From the NCBI GenBank assembly GCA_020205615.1, contig CM035168.1, forward strand, positions 8,684,237 to 8,748,236: DNA of 64,000 nucleotides, given 5' to 3'. Positions within the stretch are counted from its first letter, which is position 1, and each line of letters begins with the position of its first letter. A program made the translations under genes and the position numbers. The notes under the pieces are model-generated. The model was not told the origin of the DNA. It worked only from the letters and a program-made list of their open reading frames with translations, and searched no databases. Positions 35,001 through 48,017 of this stretch are shown one piece after another. This DNA comes from Panax quinquefolius (Eukaryota > Streptophyta > Magnoliopsida > Apiales > Araliaceae).

Positions 35001-37589
35001 TGTAAGACCCAACTATTATAAATAAAGATGAATTTTCTATAAATATTATTTTTAATATTATGGAATAAATTTGATATAATGTTATAGTTGAGGGTAATAT
35101 TTATAAATTTTGCAAAGTATGCAAGTTGTTATAAAATATTCGTTTGGTCGGGAAATATTCTTTTTGTTAGGGAATATTCGTACAACGGCTCAATCATTGG
35201 TGGACCCCACAACAGAATTATTGTCGGATTGAGAAAACGACAAAAATATTTTATAAAAATAACGGCGGAGGTGTTACCGTTAAAAATGTTGAACTACCCG
35301 GTGGTAAAAGTACAGTAATACGCGTGGTTGCATAGTAGCACACGGTATTGATTATTGATGCTTACGTGAGAAGTCACTCAGCTATACTCAATTATTGCTA
35401 AAGTAATTGCTGCATCATATCTCTTATATTATTGATTCAATTATTGTCACAGTATCATCTGTATAATATGATATATTATTAATTGAGACGACAAGTTATA
35501 AATGATTAATAATTGTTGAAAGATTAAAAATGTGTTGATTAAAAATAAAATGATTTGTGGTAATATTTATTCAATCCTTAATGTATATAAAGAGTCTGTT
35601 ATGAGACGTTTGTGGTAAGTTTGATTATTTTATGGGGGCCCATATGTCATCATCTAAGAGTCTCTTCGTCGATAGTAATTACCTTTGTGAATAGTATTTA
35701 CCTTCAATCAATAGTAATTACCTTCAATCGATAAGTAATTACCTTTGTGAATAGTAATTACCTTCATCGATATAATAGATTACCTTCGCTCGATAGTAAT
35801 TATAAGTAATTACCTTCGTCAATAGTAATTACCTTTGTGAATAGTAATTACCTTCGTCAATAGTAATTACCTTTACCAGACGTCAAACCACTTGCTGTTT
35901 CACATTACAGGCGTCGAACCACTTGTCGTTTCACATTACAAAGCGCCGAACCACTTTTCTTTTCACATCACCACCGATTAGTCGAGCCACTTGCCTTTTC
36001 ACATGGTAGGTCTTAAGCTAGAAATCTTCTATAAATAGAGGCCTAGTGCTTCATTATTTTTCACTTATTCATTCAAGCTTTACGAGAGAGAAAGTATAGA
36101 GAGAATAAGAGAGAAAGAAGAAGAGTATTTTGTTACTACACTCTTTGCGATTATTCAATCTCCTACCAAAAGTAAGGGGTGTTATTCTTTCTTATTCATG
36201 AAGAAACTGTTGTTATTCCATTGCTTATTATTCTGTTGGAATAACTTTGTATCGCTGTTTACCACTACCCTATACTTGGTGACATTCTTCTATTATTACA
36301 TTGGAACATCCTCGTCATGTGTTTTACACCCGACTGGTTCCGTCTTTATTATTATTACATTGGAACATCACATGCATGTGTTTTACACCTGACTGGTTCC
36401 GTCTTTTATTATTATTGTTGGAACATCACATGCATGCGTTTTCTGTGGGACTGAATTACGTTATTTATTATTCTCATTGGAATAACTTTTTGCACATCTT
36501 GGTCTATATCGCATGCATGGTGATTTCTTTTGTTATTCCATTCTTTATTATACCCAATTGGTTAAAACTTTGACTTCTATACTCCATGAAATTAGTGGAA
36601 TATCCTTGATATTTGCATTTCATCCAGTATCTTTTCATGGAAATATTCTTCTGATCATTCTTGAATTTTACTCTACAAAACAGTATCATGTTGATAATTT
36701 GGACGTTAATAATTCCTGGATAAAATAATTCTTGAACTTGTTTTATTGAATTCTTATATCATTATCATCATCCTCATGTTTATATTATGTTGAAAGTCAT
36801 TTGTGGCCTGTAGTGCATAGATGGACTTGGTATGATTATGACCAGAGATTATTCGGTGTAATCATGACCGTAATGTTACAATTGATGTGATAAAAATCCT
36901 CAGTGGCCGTAGTGCATTGATGGACAGTTGTTGACATGATCATGACCATTAATGAATACACAACTATTCTTGGTCGTAATGCATGAATAATTGTGGTCAT
37001 GATACTAAAGAATATCCTTGGCCGTAGTGCAGGGGTGATTCGACGATGTGGAATATTTATTAAAGCTGAGTCTCAGCTATAATAGTGATGAAAAACCTTT
37101 TAAATCATAAAAGATAGTAGATTTTATTTTCTACTTGACTCTTTTAATGGATTGCTTGTTCATTGTGCAGCTTAAACTTGATGTTTATTATATTTTATCG
37201 GTTTAACACTTTGTTGAAGGCTATTGATAATTTATTCGCATTATCTTAGTCATAATATTTCTTCTTGGGCTAGTTGAGCTCACCCTTTCTTTCACTTTGT
37301 TCTTCTTGAAATGAGAACATAGGTGGGAGACGAGTCGGGGAACGAGTAATGGTCCGAGAGGATAGCATTAGTAGTCCTCACTATTCGTGAAATGAAATAG
37401 TGTGATAATAATTGTAATGAGGACTCCTTTTGAGTTTGTATAATATCTAGTAGACAATATTTGTATTCAAACTCACAGTTTATGTCGTATTGTACACGAC
37501 AGTTATATTAGTAAGTTGTATTTAAATTCTGTACCATGTATCTGACTACCCAAGATGGGTGATGTATACCTAATTTTGGGGTCGTCACT
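35001..37589 (+). repeat. 3' LTR of the nested chromovirus
   Basis: It starts TGTAAGACCC and ends GGGGTCGTCACT, where the last base departs from the expected A. It is 2.59 kb and collinear with 27530-30168. It keeps TATAAATAG at 36030-36038. The TAATTACCTTCGTC array is at 35665-35880. It is followed by the CGAGA duplication at 37590-37594. Confidence 0.85.
36030..36038 (+). promoter_or_regulatory. LTR TATA box
   Basis: TATAAATAG lies in 'aatcttctataaatagaggcc', at the place occupied by an altered box (TACAAATAG) in the 5' LTR of the same element. Confidence 0.5.
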
Positions 37590-38536
37590 CGAGAAGGCCA
37601 AGATAATAGCATTCAAGAGATTGGCAGATCAGAAAGAAGATTCAAAGAGCTAGTCTACGAATCACCATGATCCACCAATAGCTAAAGAAGAACAGATATA
37701 GAACCAAATCTGTATACAATGAAACCAAGGTTTAGAGGATGATAAGTGCCAGACGATGTCTACCAAAGATGCAAAGACTTAGCAAACCTCATGTGGTGAA
37801 GAAGTGCAAGATGAGATCTGAAAAGGACCAACCACAAGATCAGCTGCACCAAGGAAAAAGTGACAAACTGCTAAGTACTCAAAGAGATCGAGCTTTATGA
37901 ACAACTCAACAGTATGTCTAATGGTGATCCAGTCTTGATGCAGAATCCAAAGAGGATCACAACAAGCTGCCAAGAATCAAGGATGAACAAGCTTAAAGTC
38001 ATGTTGGCAGCTCAGCACCAACAACAACAACAATAACAAGAAGCCAGGGCTAGAACTTGTCTAAGGGACTAAACTAAGTTCCAAGGCTGTAGGCCTTGAA
38101 GAGTTCTTAGTGAACTGAAGTTCCAAGTCTGCTGGAGTTGAAGAGTTCTAAGTGAACTAAAGTTTCAAGGCTACTGGCCTTGAAGGAATCTTAGTGATTC
38201 GGTGATATAAAGACTTCCTTAGTGGAATCCCTGCTTGTTGAAGCAGAAGAGTGGATTAGGATCTTGAGTCTTTGAACCAATTAAAATCCCTTGTGTATTT
38301 TACATTCAGTCATTTATATTATAACTATTACAACTGCTATAACTGCTATTAACATGACAACAATTTACAACTAAACTAACTCTGGATAAATGGTCAACAT
38401 AACATCTATGAAGGGGAACCTTAACTTAATCCGCTATGTTTAAAATAATTCTCAAGTTTGTCATCTGCTATTTATTCAGCAATGTAAACTAAAATGGAAA
38501 CGATTTTAAAAATTAAAAAGGAAACCCCCCTTTCTC
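37590..38536 (+). repeat. Sirevirus 3' LTR, right part, 3'-truncated
   Basis: It resumes the LTR at CGAGAAGGCC and parallels about 7786-8700 of the 5' LTR, including the CAACAACAA tract (about 38020) and 'gaaggggaacctt'. It stops in the C tract (38526-38536), about 30 bases before the expected LTR end. There it joins a chromovirus integrase tail directly, so the Sirevirus target duplication is lost. Confidence 0.8.
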
Positions 38537-38681
38537 AAGTCAAAGTTTTATGGAGAAACCATGATATTGAGGAAATAACCTGGGAGTTAGAATCTGAAAT
38601 GAAAATAAGGTATCCTCACATCTTCGACACGCCAGGTACGTATATTAATTTCGAAGACGAAATTTCATAAGGAGGGGAGAT
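38537..38681 (+). pseudogene. Chromovirus chromodomain tail and polypurine tract
   Basis: AAGTCAAAGTTTTATGGAGA starts the K-V-L-W-R-N-H-D-I-E-E-I-T-W-E-L-E-S-E stretch (about 38540-38600), then HIFDTPGTYINFEDEIS to TAA, then 'ggaggggagat' before the LTR. Same place and order as 34858-35000. Everything upstream in this element is deleted up to the Sirevirus junction. Confidence 0.75.
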
Positions 38682-41395
38682 TGTAAGACCCCAACTTTTT
38701 ATAAATAAAGATTTAATTTCTCTAATTATTATTTTGAATACTAAGGTATTGATTTGATATAATGTTATGGTTATGGCTGATATGTGCAAGTTTTGCAAAG
38801 TAAGCAATTTGTCATAAAATATTCATTTGGTCGGGAAATATTCTTTTTGTCAGGAATATTCGTACGACAGCATAATTATTGGTGGACCCTACATAACAGA
38901 ATAACTGTCGGATATAGAAAGCGATAAAAATAACATTTTTATAAAAATAACGGCAAAACTTTTACAGTTAACTATTGAAATACCCGGTGAAAAAAAGTAT
39001 AATAATACGCATAGTTGCACAGCAGCACACGGTATTGTGCAATATCTCTGATTATTGATGCTTACGTAAGAAGTCACTCAGTTCATTTAATAATTGTCAC
39101 AGTAGTTGTTACATAGTATCTCATATTATTTATTCAATTATTATCACAGTATCATCTGCACAATATTTTATATTGTTAAATCAATAATTTAGACGACACA
39201 GTTATTCATATTATTATTTACATTATTGACAATGTCTAAAAAGTTCTGTCGACGAAAGGGGTTAGGTTATTTAATTGCACGTCAATAAGGAGAAGTCCTT
39301 ATCGGAAAGCCCCCTCTTTTCTGGGAATGATCTGGTTGTCAATACTGTGAGTTATAATATTAATGATGAATAATTGTTGAAAGATTAAAAATGTGTTGAT
39401 TCAAGATAAGTGAATTGTGGTAAATATTTATTTAATTTTTGATATAAATAGAGGGGTTGTCATGAATTATTTAGTGTAAGTTTGACTTATTACATGGACC
39501 CCTACTTACTCATTTTTCAAAATGGCCGGTACAAAGTTATCTCAGTTTTGTTTTATTATTATTATAATAGTAATAAAACAGAAATTTTTTTTATATAAAA
39601 TAGAATACTTTTTATATTATATATAAATTTATTTGTTTTATTAGATTATAATTAGAATATATTATATTATATATAAAGTTTTTGTTTTATTAGAATATTT
39701 TATTGCACAGTGATGAATAGTAAAATTAAATTTTCGCTGAAGAATTCGTCCGTGAAAGTTTTACTGTCCGTCCGTGATTATTTTTTTAAATGGTGCCCTG
39801 CCATTCTCCTATAAATAAAATGCTTAGTTAAGAAATGAAAATCACACCAGAATCAGAGAATTCTTCTTCTATAATATTATATGTATTTCTTTCTAGTATA
39901 AGAATATTTTGAGTGTTGCTAATAGTGAAAGATTTCCTCAAGAATATCTCCGCTATACCAGTCAGAATTAGTCTCCTACTAAGGTAAGGGGTATTATTTA
40001 TTTCATATTCGTAAGAAATATTATTTTTCGTATTCGTAAGTAATATTATTTTCGTTCAATATTCGTAAGGGATATTATTTTCGTTCAATATTCGTAAGAA
40101 ATATTATTTTCTTCCATACTATATAGTATGTAAGTAATATTATTTTATTTCATATTCCTAAATCTACACTTATTTTGATAAGTATTGCTTCTATAATCCC
40201 TGAAATTAGTAGAATATCCTTGAGTTTTGCGTTTCATTTAATATCATTTCACTAGAATATTGGTCTGAACTTTCTTGCTAAATTTTAATATTTTCATTCG
40301 GGAGACTATTCACAAGGTACTATTCATACGGTTCTATTCATATGGTACTATTCATGGGTACTATTCATACAGTACTATTCATATGACACTATTCACGGGG
40401 TACTATTCATGACAAAATTGGTTTCTTTTCTGTCCAAATTATTTTTGATACATGAATAGCATTCTTGAATTTTACCCCACAATTAGTTATCATGTTGACA
40501 ATTTGGACATTTTTGAACTCTGGATCAATTGAATTATAAATATCTAATATTTATCCTTAATCTCACTTGATTGATTCTTTATATCATTGTCATCATCTTC
40601 ATGCTTATATTGTGCTGAAAGTCATCTTTGGCCCGTAGTGCATAGATGGATTGTTGATTATTATGATTATGACTAGGAATTGTGTATTGATATTCATGAC
40701 CTGTAATGTTACAGACAAATGATGTGGTGGAAGTCCTTTTTGGCCCGTAGTGCATATTTGGACAGTTGTTTGGCATGATCATGATCACTGGTGATACTAA
40801 CGAATATCATTGGCCTGTAGTGCATGGATAATTCGTTAATGTAAAATATTTATTGATTGTTGTTACATAGATAAAATATTGATGATGGACTTTTAAATCA
40901 TAGAAGATAGTAAACTTTACGCTCTACTTGACTCTTCTAATGGATTGCTTATTCCGCTGCAGTTGTTGATCTAAAACTTGTTGTCTATTGTATTCTATCA
41001 GATTTTTCTCTGGTGAGGACTAAGGATAATTTGTTCTACATTATCTTAGTCATAATATTCTTTACTAGGCTAGTTGATTTCACCCTTTTCCTTTTGGTTC
41101 CATGTTCTTCTCAGGAGGCGAGAATGTAGCTGGGACTAGTCGGGGAGTGGAGTAATGGTCCAAGATGGTTATTATAGTAGTCCTCACTATTTTTTAAAAA
41201 AATGTGACAATATTTGTAATGAAGACTTTATTTGAGTTTGGATATTGTCTACGAGACAATATATGTATTAAAAATCAGCTATTGTATTATCGTATTTTGC
41301 ACGACAGTTGTATAAGTGAAGATTGTATTTGAATTCTGTATCATGTATTTGGCGACTCAGAATGGGTTGTGTAGACCTATTTTGGGGGAGTCACA
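38682..41395 (+). repeat. Chromovirus LTR upstream of the gene island
   Basis: TGTAAGACCCC...GGGGGAGTCACA, 2.71 kb. It is related to, but a different subfamily from, the 4.3-kb LTRs. It shares the opening block, the 'ggttaggttatttaatt' block (39260), TACTATTCAT arrays (40305-40410), and the final 'ggctagttgatttcaccc' region (41066). The middle is AT-rich (39540-39720). There is a TATTATTTTCGTTCAATATTCGTAAG repeat at 40000-40160. It ends directly at ATTAC of the island. Its closest relative in the window is the minus-strand LTR at 52623. Confidence 0.85.
39810..39817 (+). promoter_or_regulatory. LTR TATA box facing the gene island
   Basis: TATAAATA lies in 'cattctcctataaataaaatgc', preserved as in the sister LTRs. 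Transcription from here would run rightwards towards 43308. Confidence 0.5.
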
Positions 41396-41548
41396 ATTAC
41401 ACCCAACAGAACAAGGAGAAATTAAATATATAAGAAAAAAATTACACCTAACAGAACAAGGAGAAATCAAACATAGGGGATAAGGGATCAAAAATTACAC
41501 CTAACAGAACAAGGAGAAATCAAACATAGGGGAAAAGGGAACAAACCC
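41396..41548 (+). repeat. Three tandem copies of a ~53-bp unit
   Basis: Each copy begins ATTACACCYAACAGAACAAGG (starts 41396, 41441, 41494); the second and third continue 'gagaaatcaaacatagggg'. Copy 1 is shortened to 45 bp. The first copy begins exactly at the LTR end. Confidence 0.85.
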
Positions 41549-41596
41549 TAGATTTCTTTCCCGACAAACAAAAATTAGAGAGCATTACCTTCTGTT

Positions 41597-41722
41597 GGTC
41601 GGAGCTTTATAGGAATCTTCCCTTCCGTTTGCTACAGGTTCATAGTCAGAGAGAGATGGGTCAGAGCTTTGTAGGAATCTTCTCTTCTGTTTGCTACAGA
41701 TTCGTAGCGAGAGAGGGATGAC
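41597..41722 (+). repeat. Two direct copies of a ~62-bp unit
   Basis: GGTCGGAGCTTTATAGGAAT (41597) and GGTCAGAGCTTTGTAGGAAT (41659) each run on through 'cttctgtttgctacag' and 'agagagrgatg'. The reverse strand looks like a UTR or exon edge ('aacagaag' followed by 'gtaatg') but has no open frame. 41723-41883 shows nothing further. Confidence 0.7.
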
Positions 41723-41881
41723 GGGTTAGAGAGAGAAGCTGATGGTTCATCTGATGTAAAATGGGTTGTGTTTTGTAATTAATTTGACTCATTTTACAAC
41801 CCACCCAATAAGCCTATAACTTGTGCCTTTTTTCCCCAATCTGTTTATAGTTCGCACAGTTAGTTTGCTTTAGAAAGAAAT

Positions 41882-41883
<2 letters not shown>

Positions 41884-41912
<29 letters not shown>
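41884..41912. repeat. TA microsatellite
   Basis: About 14 TA units. Further TA runs lie at 42105-42126 (followed by GA repeats to about 42146) and 42488-42518. These bracket the foldback element. Confidence 0.9.
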
Positions 41913-41914
<2 letters not shown>

Positions 41915-42147
41915 TAAGCTCCATCTTAAGCTCACCCCCCACTTTAGCGACGAATGAGGCGTGATTCGATCCAGATTTATATATATAGAACCGTCGTCTT
42001 AACTTTTAGCGATGAATGACATATAGCGACGAACCAAGATCGTCATGGGTCCGTCATTAAAGGGAGTTGAATTGAGATAAAGGGTGAGCTTAAAATCTGA
42101 ACCGTATATATATATATATATATATATAAAGAGAGAGAGAGAGAGAG

Positions 42148-42479
42148 TTCGGATCCTATCCGGACTCCGTATTTTCTTAAAATCACGAAATTTTTTTTTT
42201 TTGCTTTTTTTAAAACTTAAAAAAATTTATGGAACTTGAATTTTTACATGTCTGATGTTTTGAGTGTGATTTGGATACATATAACAAAACATGTATATAC
42301 GATCTGTCTTGGCATCGTACATACATTTTTTTTGTATAGGTATCCAAATTACACCCAAAATATTATATTATGTAAAAATTCAAGTTCCATAATTATTATT
42401 ATTTTTTTAGTTGTTACTGAAAAAATAAAAATAAAAAATTGGTCAGCATTTTATCGGTCCCAAACTCCCTGACTGATCC

Positions 42480-42486
<7 letters not shown>
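42148..42486. mobile_element. Foldback/MITE-like element with a long hairpin
   Basis: Arms 42229-42284 and 42335-42390 are reverse complements at roughly 48 of 56 positions. The first 21 bases (ATGGAACTTGAATTTTTACAT) pair perfectly except that the quoted arm continues with small mismatches. The 50-base loop region also pairs internally (catgtatatacgat with atcgtacatacat). Microsatellites flank it. Outer ends 'ggatcctatccggactcc' and 'ctccctgactgatcc' look weakly inverted. It has no coding capacity; the ORF at 42236-42472 simply reads through the hairpin. Transposon family not recognised. Confidence 0.55.
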
Positions 42487-42518
<32 letters not shown>

Positions 42519-42519
42519 C

Positions 42520-43147
42520 ATGAATTAGTTTGAAATCACAAAAATATAAATAACATGAGCCTTCATTTTTGGAACTAGAAATCACAAAACCAACCTATGT
42601 TACATTTTCTATGCAACATATCAAATCAAGTCTTAGCAAAAACAAGTTACAATCCAACATTAAATTCCAATAGTTAGATAAGAATTTTTTAATCTCGCTT
42701 TTTAATGTATTATTTGGACATAAATTTTTATATCTAATAATTAGATAACATGGTAGTTATATTTGTTTAAGATGTGATAAAAGGTAAAATTAGAACATGA
42801 TAAACTAATGAATTGAGTCTACATTAATTGAGAACAAAGTAGTCACTTACTTATATTTGTGTGCGCAATAATTAATATAAAATGTTGTTAAAATTTTTGT
42901 TAATCATTTTAAAATTAGATATATATTTTTAATTTTATTATTTTTATTCTTAATTGATTGAATACTATCACACCACTATTATTATATTTTTAATAAATAT
43001 TATAGATAATTTTAAAATTTAAAATTTTTGTCTTAAAGTCACAGTTTTAATAAGCTTAGCAATTCGCATGGACCAAGTGACAGGCTGTCCAAATAGAGTA
43101 TAATTTGGCGTTTAATGAAATGTTGAGCTGGTACTGGTTGTGGCCTC
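42520..43147 (+). other. AT-rich upstream region of SQE
   Basis: No ORF or repeat of note. It is AT-rich with scattered poly-A/T runs. It probably holds the proximal promoter of SQE, but I see no motif beyond the TATA box that I would name. Confidence 0.5.
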
Positions 43148-43156
43148 TATAAAAAG
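43148..43156 (+). promoter_or_regulatory. TATA box of SQE
   Basis: TATAAAAAG lies 160 bases before the SQE start codon, with a GA-rich leader free of ATG between them (about 43185-43307). Spacing suggests transcription starting near 43180. The leader has two purine-rich GAGAGAGAAACAA stretches, common in plant 5' UTRs. Confidence 0.65.
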
Positions 43157-43307
43157 TAGAGATCCGTTCACCAGCCCTACGCATTTAAAGCCTTCCAGCC
43201 AAGAGAGAGAGAAACAATAAAAAAGTAGAGAGAGAGAAACAAAAAAAATAAAGTCCGTCGGCAAACTTCCTGTCGTCGTTGGTCGGCGTCGCTCGCATTG
43301 TTCATCA

Positions 43308-46165
<2,858 letters not shown>

Positions 46166-47211
46166 GGCCATGAAAGTAGTCCTAATCTGCATTAAGGATA
46201 ACCATTCTTGTATTTCATGTATCTCGAGCTCAATATGTGTCAGCATTTTGCAATCCTCGTCCCAAGTCAGGAAGGGAGAGCATGTATATGCTTCCACAGA
46301 AATGATGTGAAACAATCACAGTTTTTGCTCTTGGGTATTTATTTCATTCTATTGATGAACATTTCTGTAAAATCAAAAGTAAATATAAATTCTTTTTTCC
46401 CCTAGAATGTTATTTTATCTTCTGTTGTACAGTGTCATTTACATTAACCCCCCCCTCCCCCCCCCCCCCCCCTCAATGCACTTATCTGCAGTATCTCGCA
46501 GGATAAAGCTAGTACCTTTACCCCCGAAAAAAGCAAGGTCTATTTATTGTCTTGTTATGCCACCTAGGAATATAACACATTACAATATATGAAAATATTT
46601 GTTATTGAATTTAGAAACAAATTAGACGGTCGGTCGTGTGCCACCGAGAGTAAGTTGGCAAATGCAACCAAACAAAATAGGAATAGTGCTGCTATTTTAT
46701 ATATTGCATTTGCTTAGATTATACTGCTAGATTCAGTAATTCAAATGGGCTGGAGTTGATGGTTTTTGAGTAAATATATAAATTAATAGTGTTGTTGAGC
46801 TAGAGTTTTATGCATAAAACAGAGGGCTGTTTTTGACCATTTCAATAAGTCCTGGATTGATTGGTTGTTGTGTGGCATATGGCTTAATGTTTGTGTTTCC
46901 TCAAGTGGCATTATGCTTAGTATGCATGTTTTTCTATGCCTACTGCCAAAAGAACATAGAGGGAGGCTTAATTGTAATTTACTATCCTAAATTATTTCCT
47001 CAACCATAATTGTGGTACAAGTACATAGATAGATTATTATTTTTTTGAATGTAAACATAGTTGATTTGAAATTATTAATTAATTATTTTTATATCTGTAC
47101 ATATTGTGGAATAATACCAACAGTCTTTGCCTTATAAACATTAAATTATTCCAAATATTGCGGTGTGGAGTGTTACAAATTTAGTATCGAAAACAAAATT
47201 TAAAAGTGATA
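46166..47211 (+). other. SQE 3' region and intergenic spacer
   Basis: The 3' UTR probably lies within 46166-46440; no canonical AATAAA was found, as is common in plants. A C-rich tract (26 bases with one T) lies at 46447-46473. The rest, to 47211, is AT-rich with no convincing gene or repeat. Confidence 0.5.
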
Positions 47212-47393
47212 CTCCCTCCTTCGTTCTTTAATATAGCTCGTTTTAGAATTGTGCACAAATATTAAGAAAATAATTGTATAGCATTAATTATAATATCAAT
47301 TGTCTATATTGCCCTTGTATTGGAAGAAGAGATTGTTATTTATTGGACATAAAATAGTGAGAGAATCAAAGTTACATTTAATACTTGGGTAAT
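47212..47393 (+). mobile_element. Stowaway-like MITE end, interrupted by LTR
   Basis: After TA comes CTCCCTCCTTCGTTCTTTAA, then 'tatagctcgttttagaattgtgcacaaatattaag', very like the terminal inverted repeat of Stowaway (Tc1/mariner) MITEs, which begin CTCCCTCCGTCC and target TA. The other terminus is not found before the LTR at 47394, so the MITE was probably split by it, or truncated. Confidence 0.45.
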
Positions 47394-47474
47394 TGTGACG
47401 CCCCCAAAATAGGTCCACACAACCCATTTTGAGTCGCCAGATATCACTCCATAAAAATCAAATACAAACTTCAT

Positions 47475-48017
47475 TTATACTATTTGTTGAATCGTAGCAG
47501 TGCGAGTACGACAAATGAGATAAACCGTGAGTTTCAATACAAAATCTATGTAACTCTCATGGTGTCTCGACCCACAACACTTTACACAGTGTACTTTTAC
47601 ATAAAAGAAATACAGTCGATAATTTTTTTTAGAAATTAAAATCTTTGAGAAATGTTCAAGGAAACCTTCGTACATAGGAGGCCATGAATCTAAGTTATGA
47701 TAGATATTATATGCCCAAAGAATTATCCTTGGTTGATCCAATAGACCCCAAAGAAAAATGAGAAGATTACTATCATGTTCCTTCCAATGATGAGTCTTCT
47801 CTTGACATATAATTATCTCAGTTGTCTCCAAGTGAGAATTATATTTCAAATATACTCCAAGATCATATAGGTAGTGCTCGTAGATATACTCAGCAAGTGG
47901 ATGTGCACAACCTTGTCTTATGATAACACGAGATTGTATGTCATTAGACATCTTGTATGATAGTGACAAAACACCCTTCCAAAGTTGGGTTCTCATCAAC
48001 CTATTGTTGTTCACCAA
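47475..48017 (-). CDS. 180-codon ORF in an LTR-internal insert, unknown
   Basis: This uninterrupted frame occupies most of a segment that the collinear LTRs (18440-18640, 24420-24600) lack. The start MVNNNRLMRTQLWKGV and the aromatic-rich body (HHWKEHDSNLLIFLWGLLDQ; YNIYHNLDSWPPMYEGFLEH) do not look like repeat translation. No domain, signal peptide or transmembrane segment is recognised, though residues 84-105 are fairly hydrophobic. The last ~30 codons run back into LTR sequence. It could be a captured host gene fragment or chance. Not one of the retroelement proteins I can identify. Confidence 0.3.
   Translation of the reverse strand: MVNNNRLMRTQLWKGVLSLSYKMSNDIQSRVIIRQGCAHPLAEYIYEHYLYDLGVYLKYNSHLETTEIIICQEKTHHWKEHDSNLLIFLWGLLDQPRIILWAYNIYHNLDSWPPMYEGFLEHFSKILISKKNYRLYFFYVKVHCVKCCGSRHHESYIDFVLKLTVYLICRTRTATIQQIV

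Larger units (their letters stand above)
27530..37589 (+). mobile_element. Nested full-length chromovirus with 5-bp target duplication
   Basis: It has LTRs at 27530-30168 and 35001-37589, a primer site at about 30173, and gag, protease, RT, RNase H, integrase and chromodomain pieces in Ty3 order. It is flanked by CGAGA on both sides, and removal restores the Sirevirus LTR sequence 'gagccgagaaggcc' seen intact near 7783-7796. Chromodomain and long LTRs point to the Tekay/Del clade. All genes are interrupted, so the element is dead unless sequence errors cause the breaks. Confidence 0.85.

Noticed and set aside
41571..41800. Reverse-strand exon-like sequence with 'aacagaag' before 'gtaatg'
   Set aside because: It has stops in every frame within a few codons; the pattern comes from two direct repeats. 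It could be a UTR of a lost gene but cannot be supported.
42236..42472. 78-codon ORF upstream of SQE
   Set aside because: It runs through the foldback hairpin and low-complexity A/T sequence; no domain.
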